64,000 bases of DNA from Ghiorsea bivora. GTDB taxonomy: Bacteria > Pseudomonadota > Zetaproteobacteria > Mariprofundales > Mariprofundaceae. Of this stretch, positions 29,066 through 36,603 are shown piece after piece (position 1 is the first letter of the stretch; the number at the start of each line of letters is the position of its first letter). The notes beneath the pieces are model-generated. The model saw only the letters and a list, made by a program, of their open reading frames with translations, had not been told where the DNA came from and did not search any database. The DNA is taken from assembly GCF_000744415.1 (NCBI RefSeq), contig NZ_JQLW01000010.1, positions 1 through 64,000 of the forward strand, written 5' to 3'. Made by a program: the position numbers and the translations under genes.

Positions 29066-29647
29066 TTAGCATCCAACCACGCCATCAATACCAAAAGCTA
29101 AAACCACTGCTAGCATGGGTGCACCTGAATTAATTTGCCCATTTTTCACCATGGCTACAGCCTCTTCTCGAGGTACCCAAAAGCTGCGAATATCTTCATG
29201 TTCATGTTTCAAACCACCACCTGCCGCCACGGGTTTATCCTTATCCACATAACCCAAATACAACAACAGTGATTCCGATGTGCCGCCTGGTGATGCATAA
29301 TATTTACCCAAATATTTGATGTCATACGGCTTATAACCTGCCTCTTCGATAGACTCACGAACCGCACAAACCTCTGCATCTTCACCTGCATCCAACATGC
29401 CCGCCACCACTTCCGTCATCCACGCATCATCCCCACGCGCCGCAGGCCCCACACGAAACTGCTCAATCAACAGCACTTCATCACAATATTTATCATACAA
29501 CAGAATAGCAACCGCATCACCGCGCTCCAAAAGCTCGCGGTTAACCGTAAACGATCCACCAGCAAAGGTGTCATGCTCAACCTCAAGCCCCTCAAACTTA
29601 AAAAAGCCCTGAAACAACGTATTCTTTTTAAGGATTTTATATTTCAT
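29066..29647 (-). CDS. Nudix hydrolase, ADP-ribose pyrophosphatase type
   Basis: The 193-residue protein has a full Nudix box, GMLDAGEDAEVCAVRESIEE followed by AGY (G-x5-E-x7-R-E-x-x-E-E-x-G). The preceding VLLIEQFRVGP and following YYASPGGTSESL are typical of NudF-like ADP-ribose pyrophosphatases, which hydrolyse ADP-ribose to AMP and ribose 5-phosphate. Length and architecture fit NudF. It starts 15 bp after the yjbQ-like gene, and the two are probably cotranscribed. Confidence 0.88.
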   Translation of the reverse strand: MKYKILKKNTLFQGFFKFEGLEVEHDTFAGGSFTVNRELLERGDAVAILLYDKYCDEVLLIEQFRVGPAARGDDAWMTEVVAGMLDAGEDAEVCAVRESIEEAGYKPYDIKYLGKYYASPGGTSESLLLYLGYVDKDKPVAAGGGLKHEHEDIRSFWVPREEAVAMVKNGQINSGAPMLAVVLAFGIDGVVGC

Positions 29648-29662
29648 TCGCCCAAAGCCCCC

Positions 29663-30097
29663 CTATTCACCAACAAGGTGCAGCAACACATGTCTACGCA
29701 TCGGCATATACCTATGCTCATACAAATACACAGCCTGCCAAATGCCCAAAGCCGCTCGCCCCTGAACCACTGGGATATTCAACGACACATTGGTCAGCGC
29801 CATGCGAATATGGGCAGACATATCATCATCCCCCTCATCCCTGTGCAAAAAATCAGGATGCCCATCTTGCACCAAATCATTCATAAAGGTTTCCATATCG
29901 GTGAGCACATCAGGGTCAGCATTTTCTTGAATGATGAGGGAACAACTGGTGTGTTGCACAAATAAAGTCACTTGCCCCGTTTGAATGCCTGTCTGCCCAA
30001 TCCATGATTGCATATCGCGGGTGAAGTTGGTGAAGCCACGCCCATTGGCGTTGATGGTTAAGGTTGTTTGCGCTTGTTTAAACATAAAACCAAGCAT
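29663..30097 (-). CDS. YjbQ family protein (UPF0047)
   Basis: The 144-residue protein belongs to the YjbQ/UPF0047 family of small beta-rich trimers. Recognisable segments are GQVTLFVQHTSCSLIIQENAD, the histidine in QDGHPDFLHRDEGDDD, and QAVYLYEHR near the end. Some members have weak thiamine-phosphate synthase activity; the physiological role is uncertain. It is first in a likely two-gene unit with the Nudix hydrolase. Confidence 0.9.
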   Translation of the reverse strand: MLGFMFKQAQTTLTINANGRGFTNFTRDMQSWIGQTGIQTGQVTLFVQHTSCSLIIQENADPDVLTDMETFMNDLVQDGHPDFLHRDEGDDDMSAHIRMALTNVSLNIPVVQGRAALGIWQAVYLYEHRYMPMRRHVLLHLVGE

Positions 30098-30176
30098 GAA
30101 GTATTATCGTCAATCTCTCAACCATCAAACCAAACAACATTGACAAGCTATAAGCCATTGGATTACACTTGTCTTT

Positions 30177-30509
30177 ATGCAGACGATTGTCGAACTACCT
30201 GAATTTCTGAAAAGATCAGAAAAAACACTTAGTGATGAAGAAAAGCAGAGTATTATCAATTATTTGGCAGCACATCCCGCAGCAGGTGTTGTCATGCAGA
30301 AAACAGGTGGTATTCGCAAACTTCGATGGTCTGCACAAGGCAAAGGAAAAAGTGGTGGTGTTCGCATCATTTATTATTACCACAATACATCCATGCCGCT
30401 ATTTTTATTAACGCTGTTTGGTAAAGGTGAGAAAGCCAATCTATCCACAGCAGAATGCCAAGAGCTTGCGAAGCTAACTTCGCTACTCAAGAAAAGTTAT
30501 GGAGAATGA
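30177..30509 (+). CDS. HigB2/RelE-like toxin
   Basis: The 110-residue protein resembles the HigB2/COG4737 branch of RelE-type mRNA interferases. The recognisable core runs from KTGGIRKLRWSAQGKGKSGG through VRIIYYYH to LLTLFGKGEKANLS. Toxins of this family cut mRNA on the ribosome. It precedes its antitoxin gene, the order typical of higBA and opposite to relBE. The toxin stop is 1 bp before the antitoxin start, implying coupled translation. It begins a small accessory island between yjbQ and the SRA nuclease. Confidence 0.85.
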   Translation: MQTIVELPEFLKRSEKTLSDEEKQSIINYLAAHPAAGVVMQKTGGIRKLRWSAQGKGKSGGVRIIYYYHNTSMPLFLLTLFGKGEKANLSTAECQELAKLTSLLKKSYGE

Positions 30510-30510
30510 T

Positions 30511-30798
30511 ATGAATGAAGCAATGAACAGTATTCAACAAGGTTTAAACGAAGCATTGAACTTTGCCAAAGGTAAACAAAGTAAAGCAGTCGTGCATGAC
30601 TTTTCACCCATTGATGTAAAAAATATCCGCACCCAAATTGGCATGTCACAAAATGAATTTGCCTCTGCATTTGGCATCAGCGTCAGCACACTTCGCCATT
30701 GGGAACGCGGCGACAGAAAACCGCAAGGCCCTGCATTGGTGTTGCTCAATGTGGTTGCTAAAGAACCTCAAACTGTGCTCAGAGCTTTGGCGAACTAA
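30511..30798 (+). CDS. HigA2-like antitoxin with XRE helix-turn-helix
   Basis: I choose the ATG at 30511, six bases after GGAG; an in-frame ATG at 30499 has no ribosome-binding site. The 95-residue product has a disordered or helical N-terminal half that should mask the toxin. The C-terminal XRE domain (RTQIGMSQNEFASAFGISVS, then TLRHWERGDRKP) would repress the operon promoter. This architecture is typical of HigA2. Repression of the promoter before 30177 together with the toxin is inferred from the family. Confidence 0.85.
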   Translation: MNEAMNSIQQGLNEALNFAKGKQSKAVVHDFSPIDVKNIRTQIGMSQNEFASAFGISVSTLRHWERGDRKPQGPALVLLNVVAKEPQTVLRALAN

Positions 30799-30924
30799 GA
30801 CTAATCACATTGACACCCAAGCCAACAAACGACAAACTATCAGCCACAAACATTATTAACTTCCTTGTTTGTGCTTTAATATCCAATAGCAGAGAATTTT
30901 TGGGCGTATAAGGGAGCGTAATAG

Positions 30925-30990
30925 ATGGAATTTGAAGTCATGCTATTACCAAGTTATGCATATAAGGATCTAAATGCGCACTTTCGGTGA
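30925..30990 (+). CDS. Possible 21-residue leader peptide overlapping the SRA-HNH gene
   Basis: A short frame starts with an ATG at 30925 behind AGGGAG with 8-base spacing, and ends with TGA inside the SRA-HNH gene. The peptide is MEFEVMLLPSYAYKDLNAHF plus one arginine. It has no recognisable function. Its translation across the downstream start could couple or limit expression of the nuclease. It may be fortuitous; only the ribosome-binding site supports it. Confidence 0.25.
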   Translation: MEFEVMLLPSYAYKDLNAHFR

Positions 30991-31828
30991 AATAAATGGA
31001 GTTAGTCCAGGCGATATCTTTGATAATAGAGAGACTTTAGCTAAAGCTAAAGTTCATCCTCCTTTAGTTGCAGGAATAAGTGGTGGTAAAAACGAAGGTG
31101 CTGATTCTATCGTACTTTCTGGCGGGTATGAGGATGACGAAGATTTTGGTGACATTATAATCTATACAGGCGCAGGAGGCCAAAAGAATGGTAACCAGGT
31201 CTCAGATCAAGAGCTAGATGGTGTAAACCTAGCTTTAGCTAAAAGTAAAATAGAAAACCTTCCTGTCCGAGTAACTCGTGGACATAAACATAAACACGAA
31301 CTAAGTCCAGTAAAAGGTTACCGCTATGCAGGACTATATAAAGTAGAAGATTACTGGTACGAAACAGGTAAGTCGGGTTATAGAGTTTGGAGGTACAGGT
31401 TAATTGTTCAAGAGGGTTCGCCTGCTGACTGCATAGTAAAAGAGCCAACTGATGAATATGATGCACCAGGTAGAAAACCATTAACGGTCAATCGTATTGT
31501 AAGAAACTATCAAAAAGCTAAGAATGTAAAATCTTGGCATAACTACAAATGCCAAGTATGTGGGATAGCAATTGGAACTAGCGCTGGTTTTTACGCTGAA
31601 GCAGCCCATATTAAACCTTTAGGCGAACCACATAACGGGCCAGATATAGAAGGCAACCTTTTGTGTTTATGCCCTAACCATCATGTTATGTTTGATAATG
31701 GTGGCTTTGCTATAAGTGATAATTTAGAGCTAATTGGTATTAAGGGTAAACTTAGAGTCGTAAAAAAACACCTCATCAATATCGACTTTATTAAATACCA
31801 TCGAGAGCATTACCATAAAAATGTATAA
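30974..31828 (+). CDS. SRA (YDG)-HNH modification-dependent endonuclease
   Basis: The 284-residue protein has an N-terminal SRA/YDG domain over about residues 1-150 (GISGGKNEGADSIVLSGGYE; DFGDIIIYTGAGG; RVTRGHKH). It has a C-terminal HNH nuclease at about 190-265 (CQVCG...AAHIKPLG...CLCPNHHVMFD). SRA domains flip out modified cytosine, so such fusions act as type IV restriction enzymes against 5-methyl- or 5-hydroxymethyl-cytosine DNA. No methyltransferase gene is nearby, as expected for type IV. It sits beside a toxin-antitoxin pair. Start ATG lies behind AAGGATCTAA. Confidence 0.88.
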   Translation: MRTFGEINGVSPGDIFDNRETLAKAKVHPPLVAGISGGKNEGADSIVLSGGYEDDEDFGDIIIYTGAGGQKNGNQVSDQELDGVNLALAKSKIENLPVRVTRGHKHKHELSPVKGYRYAGLYKVEDYWYETGKSGYRVWRYRLIVQEGSPADCIVKEPTDEYDAPGRKPLTVNRIVRNYQKAKNVKSWHNYKCQVCGIAIGTSAGFYAEAAHIKPLGEPHNGPDIEGNLLCLCPNHHVMFDNGGFAISDNLELIGIKGKLRVVKKHLINIDFIKYHREHYHKNV

Positions 31829-31841
31829 CAAAAAAAATCGA

Positions 31842-31876
31842 GAGGGACGTGCTAACGCACGCCCTCATTTAGGGCG
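31842..31876 (+). terminator. Terminator-like hairpin after the SRA-HNH gene
   Basis: GAGGG-A-CGTGC (31842-31852) pairs with GCACGCCCTC (31857-31866) around the loop TAAC, with one bulged A. An alternative fold pairs CGCCCT (31860-31865) with AGGGCG (31871-31876). There is only a short ATTT after the first stem, so it is a weak intrinsic terminator or an attenuator-like pair of mutually exclusive hairpins. Confidence 0.4.
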
Positions 31877-31904
31877 TTAGAGTAAAAGTCGTACTAGAAA
31901 TAAG

Positions 31905-31998
31905 TAATTCAAAATATTCAAGTTCAAGGCATAAGCCGAAGGATATAGCAGCGCTATTTCCGAGGTAAAATAACGCGAAAGTTGGATGTTTTGGGTTG
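31905..31998. repeat. Diverged relative of the nested inverted-repeat element
   Basis: The layout follows that of the 9039-9205 element: CAAAATATTCAAGT (31910-31923) pairs imperfectly with AGTTGGATGTTTTG (31980-31993). A central palindrome ATAGC-AGC-GCTAT lies at 31945-31957. Shared blocks include ATTCAA, AGGCAT, ATAGC...GCTATT and TTGGATGTT. The long outer arms of the first copy are not evident here. It lies between convergent genes, as the first copy does. Confidence 0.5.
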
Positions 31999-32001
31999 CT
32001 G

Positions 32002-32922
32002 TCAGGGTGCGCCGTGAACGACTTGTGTCATGTTGTCATCTGTTTCAACCGCCCGCCACCGTCTATGCATCCACAACCACTGTTCAGGGTTCTCTTTAAT
32101 CACATCATCAAAACTCTTACACGCTGCAGTCATAATCAAAACCTCATTGGTGGCTTTATCGTCTGTGAGTTCAGGGCAAGGCACATCCCAAAATTTGAGG
32201 GTGAACTTAAAATCATTGTTTTGACGAACCAATGCCATGCCAATCATAGGCACACCTTTGGCAACGAATGGTGCGGGCAGATGCGATGTGCTGGCGATAT
32301 GCCCTAAAAATGGCACTTTGATGCCGTTGCCTGCGCCCATGTGTTGGTCTAGAGCGGATACGATACAGTGATTATTTTTTAAGGCTTTGAGCAGCCAACG
32401 TACACCTGTATTTCGTGAATAAAGATGTGTACCAAAGCGAGAACGTGAAGCCAACGTATAAGCATCCAATGGTTTTTGATTGAGCTGGCGGTAAATCATG
32501 GAGGTTTGATAACCCATCATCGCAGGCATCAAACCCATCAATTCCCAGTTGCTAAAATGCGAGGCAAGCAGAAACACGCCTTTTTGCTGCGCCAAAGCAT
32601 CAGTGAGCACATCTTTGTTTTCAATCTCAACATGCGCCAACAAATCTTCACGACTTTCTGAAAACACATAAGGAATTTCCATCAAGGTGCGACCCATTTG
32701 TTTGAATGCTTTTTTGGCAATTTTTTTGCGCTCTTTTTTGGGCTTTTCGGGGAAAACACGGGCAAGGTTTCTTAGGGCAATGTTTCGGTGCCGTTTGTCC
32801 AATGTGTAATACAACCAACCCAACACATCACCCAAGGCATGCATAATGGGCATGGGCACTTTGGCAAGCCCGCTAAAAAGAAGGCGTGTCCAAATGGGTA
32901 CTTTGATGGTCTCCTTAGACAT
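32002..32922 (-). CDS. Lipid A biosynthesis acyltransferase (LpxL/HtrB family)
   Basis: The 306-residue protein transfers a secondary acyl chain to Kdo2-lipid IVA at the inner membrane. The catalytic H-x4-E/D motif is ASHFSNWELMG. Other family segments are RHRNIALRNLARVFPEK, near residue 43, and ALDQHMGAGNGIKVPFLG. Length is normal. The ATG overlaps the last base of the Trm112-like stop codon (TAATG), so the two are coupled. LpxL versus LpxM cannot be decided. Confidence 0.9.
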   Translation of the reverse strand: MSKETIKVPIWTRLLFSGLAKVPMPIMHALGDVLGWLYYTLDKRHRNIALRNLARVFPEKPKKERKKIAKKAFKQMGRTLMEIPYVFSESREDLLAHVEIENKDVLTDALAQQKGVFLLASHFSNWELMGLMPAMMGYQTSMIYRQLNQKPLDAYTLASRSRFGTHLYSRNTGVRWLLKALKNNHCIVSALDQHMGAGNGIKVPFLGHIASTSHLPAPFVAKGVPMIGMALVRQNNDFKFTLKFWDVPCPELTDDKATNEVLIMTAACKSFDDVIKENPEQWLWMHRRWRAVETDDNMTQVVHGAP

Positions 32923-33092
32923 TAATCAGCCAAAGACTTTGCCTCATCAATCAACATCACTGGAATATCATCACGAATTGGGTATTCCAATTTGCATTTA
33001 TCACAAGTTAGACCCGTTTTATCGGCATTATACTGCACCTCACCTTTACACTTGGGGCAAGCTAAAATCTCAAACAAACCTTGGTCAATCAT
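32922..33092 (-). CDS. Trm112 family zinc-ribbon protein (YcaR-like)
   Basis: The 56-residue protein has two CxxC pairs, CPKCKGE and CDKCKLEYPIRDDIPVML, typical of the Trm112/YcaR family. In bacteria it is usually found beside lipid A genes such as lpxK and kdsB, and here it lies directly upstream of an lpxL-like gene. I use the ATG at 33092, eight bases after GGAG; an in-frame ATG at 33104 contains that GGAG. In eukaryotes Trm112 activates methyltransferases; the bacterial role is less clear. Confidence 0.88.
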   Translation of the reverse strand: MIDQGLFEILACPKCKGEVQYNADKTGLTCDKCKLEYPIRDDIPVMLIDEAKSLAD

Positions 33093-33246
33093 GAAAAACT
33101 CCATTAAACACTAACATATCTGGCGCAAGCATAACCTTGATAGAGGCATACGAAAACAAAAACAAACATGATGATTGCAGCATAAAGAAGCCTGCCTATA
33201 CTTGCGCCAGCTTTATCCCTATTTTTTATGCAAAGGTGGTTGTTTG

Positions 33247-33855
33247 ATGTACGAATTTATTTCTCAAGGCGGCGCAGTGATGTACATCCTGATTGCCACT
33301 TCGCTTCTTTCACTCACAATAATTTTTGAGCGCTTGTGGAGCCTTCGCTCATCGGTTGTAATTCCTGTGAAAAAGATAAAAAAGGTTGAAGAAGCCGTGC
33401 GTGAAGGTAATGCTGAACAAGCCTTAGAATTATGTAAAAATAGCAACACTGCCATGAGTCGAATCCTTTGGGTGGCACTGAAAAACCGTGGTGTAAAACG
33501 CAGTATCATGAAAGAGATTTTAGAAGAAGTGGGCAGACAAGAAGTTGCCCACCTTGAGCGGTTTGTTGGCATTTTGGCATTAATTGCTGCCATTGCTCCG
33601 CTTTTGGGTTTATTGGGTACAGTGATTGGGATGATTGAAGTGTTTCAAGTGATTTCTGTCGAAGGTGTAGGTAAGGCTGACGTGTTGGCATCAGGTATTT
33701 CTAAAGCATTGAATACCACTGCCGCAGGTATGTCAATTGCCATCCCTACGCTGGTTGCCTACCGCTTCTTCGAAGCCAAAATCAACCGTTATGTGGTAGA
33801 TATTGAGCAACATGCTTTGTATTTCGTTGATTTGCTCAAAGGCGAACGTGAATGA
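33247..33855 (+). CDS. exbB: ExbB/TolQ-family proton channel protein
   Basis: The 202-residue inner-membrane protein has three predicted helices (AVMYILIATSLLSLTIIF; HLERFVGILALIAAIAPLLG; ALNTTAAGMSIAIPTLVAY) with the family signature APLLGLLGTVIGMIEVFQ. With ExbD it uses the proton gradient to energise TonB or TolA. I use the ATG at 33247 behind AAAGGTGG; the frame stays open upstream but without a leader of interest. Its stop overlaps the exbD start (ATGA). No tonB lies in the window, so TolQ versus ExbB is decided only loosely. Confidence 0.88.
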   Translation: MYEFISQGGAVMYILIATSLLSLTIIFERLWSLRSSVVIPVKKIKKVEEAVREGNAEQALELCKNSNTAMSRILWVALKNRGVKRSIMKEILEEVGRQEVAHLERFVGILALIAAIAPLLGLLGTVIGMIEVFQVISVEGVGKADVLASGISKALNTTAAGMSIAIPTLVAYRFFEAKINRYVVDIEQHALYFVDLLKGERE

Positions 33856-34265
33856 ATTTACGCCCAAGACAAAAACGCAGCGACTTAATTGTTGATTTAA
33901 CACCCATGATTGATGTGGTATTCCTCATGTTGATTTTCTTCATGGTCAGCACAAGTTTTACTGCCAATAACAGCATCAAATTGGATTTACCCCAAAGCAA
34001 GGCGCAAGCAGCCAATAAAGAAGAAAAACAAGTAGTGATTAGCATCAAAGCTGATGGGCAACTTTATGTGCAAGATGAGCGCGTCAAAGATGCCGATTTA
34101 CGCCGTCGTATTCTGAACATCACCAAAGGTGACCCCAATATGCGTGTTGTGATTCGCGCTGATGCCGACGCTAGACACAAACGTCTGGTATATGCTTTAG
34201 ATACCATTCGTGAATTGGGTATGGGTAAAGTTGGTATTGCCACAGTACCGTTAGGCGGAAAATAA
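33852..34265 (+). CDS. exbD: ExbD/TolR-family biopolymer transport protein
   Basis: The 137-residue protein has a cytoplasmic N-terminus (RPRQKRSDLIVDLTPMIDVV), in which the essential membrane aspartate is in TPMIDVVFLMLIFFM. One transmembrane helix and a periplasmic domain ending ELGMGKVGIATVPLGGK follow. It partners ExbB in the proton-driven motor. It starts within the exbB stop codon and ends one base before lysC. Confidence 0.9.
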   Translation: MNLRPRQKRSDLIVDLTPMIDVVFLMLIFFMVSTSFTANNSIKLDLPQSKAQAANKEEKQVVISIKADGQLYVQDERVKDADLRRRILNITKGDPNMRVVIRADADARHKRLVYALDTIRELGMGKVGIATVPLGGK

Positions 34266-34266
34266 G

Positions 34267-35481
34267 ATGAGAATTGTACAAAAATTTGGTGGCACTTCTG
34301 TGGGTTCAATCGAACGCATTCAAGCCACTGCTAAAATCATCAAGGGTGAATTGGATAACGGCAATGAAATTGCTGTGGTGGTCTCTGCAATGAGTGGTGA
34401 AACCAACCGCCTGCTACATCTCGCCAATAGCATGAATGACAACCCACCCATGCGTGAAGTGGATGCTTTGGTTGCCACAGGCGAACAAGTCACCGCTGCA
34501 TTGTTGGCGATTGAGCTGCATAAACTTGGTGTATCAGCTTATTCATTCAGCGGCGCACAAGCTGGTTTTAAAACTGAAGGCAGCCATAGCAAAGCACGCA
34601 TTAAAGCTGTGCAAAGTGACCACCTGATTCAACACATGGAAAAAGGCAGTGTACCTGTCGTCACGGGTTTCCAAGGCGTGGATGCCAATGGCAATACCAC
34701 TACTTTGGGGCGCGGTGGCTCTGATACTTCTGCGGTGGCACTCGCCATTGCCGTTAAAGCTGATTCTTGTGATATTTATACCGATGTGGACGGGGTTTAT
34801 ACCACAGACCCTCGCATAGAACCCAAAGCCCGAAAAATGGACAGCATCAGCTATGAAGAAATGCTGGAGTTTGCATCATTGGGTGCAAAAGTATTACAAA
34901 CCCGAAGCGTGGAACTCGGCATGCGCTACAACATGCCGATTCATTTGCGTTCAAGCTTTGATTTGGTGCAAGGCACAATGGTTACAAGAGAGGATTCAAA
35001 CATGGAACGTGCAGAAATTTCAGGCGTTGCTTACAACCGCGATGAGGCAAAAGTCACCATCAAAGGAATCCCCGACCAACCAGGCATTGCTGCTGCAGTT
35101 TTTGGTCCTGTTGCGGATGCTGACATCAATGTCGATGTGATTGTACAAAACATCTCCGAAGATGGACAAACTGATTTAACATTTACCGTACCCCGCAGCG
35201 ATTACGATGCAACCATGGCTTTATTACAAACACTGTGTGATAAAATGAAAGCGCGTGAAGTGATGGGAGATAATACTGTCGCTAAAGTGTCGATTATTGG
35301 TGTAGGTATGCGCTCACACACGGGTGTTGCCAAGAAAATGTTTGATGTACTCGCCCAAGAAAACATCAACATTCAAATGATTACCACCAGTGAAATCAAA
35401 GTAACTGTGGTTTTAGAAGAAAAGTATGTAGAGCTTGCCGTGCGCGCATTGCATGAGGCTTTTGCTTTAGACCAAGTTTAA
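34267..35481 (+). CDS. lysC: Aspartate kinase (aspartokinase)
   Basis: The 404-residue enzyme phosphorylates aspartate as the first step to lysine, threonine, methionine and diaminopimelate. The kinase domain starts KFGGTSVGSIERI and includes LGRGGSDTSAVALA and DVDGVYTTDPRI. Two ACT domains at about residues 262-400 (GIPDQPGIAAAVF; GVGMRSHTGVAKKMF) bind lysine or threonine for feedback inhibition. It follows exbD by one base, an unusual operon partner. Length fits monofunctional class II aspartokinases. Confidence 0.96.
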   Translation: MRIVQKFGGTSVGSIERIQATAKIIKGELDNGNEIAVVVSAMSGETNRLLHLANSMNDNPPMREVDALVATGEQVTAALLAIELHKLGVSAYSFSGAQAGFKTEGSHSKARIKAVQSDHLIQHMEKGSVPVVTGFQGVDANGNTTTLGRGGSDTSAVALAIAVKADSCDIYTDVDGVYTTDPRIEPKARKMDSISYEEMLEFASLGAKVLQTRSVELGMRYNMPIHLRSSFDLVQGTMVTREDSNMERAEISGVAYNRDEAKVTIKGIPDQPGIAAAVFGPVADADINVDVIVQNISEDGQTDLTFTVPRSDYDATMALLQTLCDKMKAREVMGDNTVAKVSIIGVGMRSHTGVAKKMFDVLAQENINIQMITTSEIKVTVVLEEKYVELAVRALHEAFALDQV

Positions 35482-35810
35482 CTTCTTTTTTCACCACAAA
35501 GACCACAGAGAACACGAAGAAAAAACGTGAACGTATCAGCAATCAATCTCCCTTTGCTAATCTGCGCCGAAGTGTCTTACAGCAAAAGGATTGGCGCAGT
35601 AACACGCGCCCTTTTGATGTAAGTGTAAACAAAGGAAACGAGCAGATTCTAAAAGGCAGCTTTTTGGTTCGGGGCATCCTCCCCTCAGGGCAAGCCCCGC
35701 CCTAAAGTGCGCCCATATCTGCTGTCCATGCAGATATGGGGTTCGTTTTTGGCTGCCCAAAAATGAACATAAAGACTTCAACTCTAAGTATCTAACAAGG
35801 TATCAAAAAA
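35482..35810. other. Intergenic region with a dispersed repeat and a strong hairpin
   Basis: This 329-bp stretch between convergent lysC and the HAD gene has no credible gene. Its left end (about 35490-35520) has the CACCACAAAGACCACAGAGA type of dispersed repeat. Its right part is GC-richer and contains the hairpin at 35712-35740. A 74-codon minus-strand frame (35557-35781) exists but has no start signals and an unusual Cys/His/Arg-rich composition, so I do not call it a gene. Confidence 0.5.
35712..35740. other. 11-bp perfect hairpin in the lysC-HAD gap
   Basis: CCCATATCTGC (35712-35722) and GCAGATATGGG (35730-35740) are exact complements around a 7-base loop. GTTCGTTTTT follows on the plus strand, so it could end lysC transcription. 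It could also be part of a structured RNA or of an old mobile element. Confidence 0.45.
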
Positions 35811-36449
35811 CTACTTCACTAATAAATCAACGAACGATTCTGCTGCAATATCCCAATCATGCTTTTGTTGGTGTGCATCCGCATGAATCCACACTGTTTT
35901 TGCACCCGCTTGTTTCGCCACAGCCAAATTATCCTGCATATCATCAATCACCACCACATCTTTCGGTTGCACCCCTTCGGCTTCACAGAGCTGATAAAAC
36001 GTATCCACGCATGGTTTGGGCGTATATTGGTTAAAACGAATATCATAAATTGCAGCAAAACAATCCCAAATGCCCAATGCCTTCAAAATCGTTTCGGCAT
36101 GTTCTGTTGTACCGTTGGTATGAATCACTTTCCGTTGTGGAATCGCTTGCAAGACATCACGCAGCTCATCATGCGCTGATAACAACTCATACGCATTCAC
36201 ATCATGGGCTTCCAATAAAAAAGGCTCAGCCTCATGCCCATGATGTTGCATCAAACCTTTAAGCGTTGAGCCATATTGTTTCCAATATTTCACCCGCAAC
36301 ATATTGGCTTCTTCTCGCCCTACATCAAGCTCACGCTGAATATAGGTTATCATCTTCTCGTCCATACGCGCAAACACGCCATTATCTGCCGCATACAAGG
36401 TGTTGTCCAAGTCAATAACAGCCAATTTAAAATCTATCGTTGAAAGCAT
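35811..36449 (-). CDS. HAD-family pyrimidine 5'-nucleotidase-like phosphatase
   Basis: The 212-residue protein is a haloacid-dehalogenase-type hydrolase with motif I AVIDLDNTLYAA, motif II VIHTNGT, the lysine in TPKPCVDTF and motif III VVVIDDMQDNLAVAKQAG. The helical cap matches the pyrimidine 5'-nucleotidase (SDT1/PpnN-like) branch. It would dephosphorylate UMP/CMP or similar compounds; the substrate is inferred. The ATG at 36449 is divergent from the secreted-protein cluster to its right. Confidence 0.88.
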   Translation of the reverse strand: MLSTIDFKLAVIDLDNTLYAADNGVFARMDEKMITYIQRELDVGREEANMLRVKYWKQYGSTLKGLMQHHGHEAEPFLLEAHDVNAYELLSAHDELRDVLQAIPQRKVIHTNGTTEHAETILKALGIWDCFAAIYDIRFNQYTPKPCVDTFYQLCEAEGVQPKDVVVIDDMQDNLAVAKQAGAKTVWIHADAHQQKHDWDIAAESFVDLLVK

Positions 36450-36603
36450 GGCAGCAAACTAATCTCCCAACTTAAAATTCCCATGTTTTTTGTTTCTGCT
36501 AACTCATTGGTGTCTAATGGAGTCTATGAACACGCTATACTTGACTCCCCCCCTAGCAACTAAGCTGCCAAATTCGGCATGTTTTTCTTGGGAGGGCAAC
36601 AGT

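Noticed and set aside
35557-35781. Minus-strand 74-codon frame in the lysC-HAD gap as a gene
   Set aside because: No ribosome-binding site, composition rich in Cys/His/Arg and Leu, and a strong hairpin inside it. It reads like non-coding DNA.
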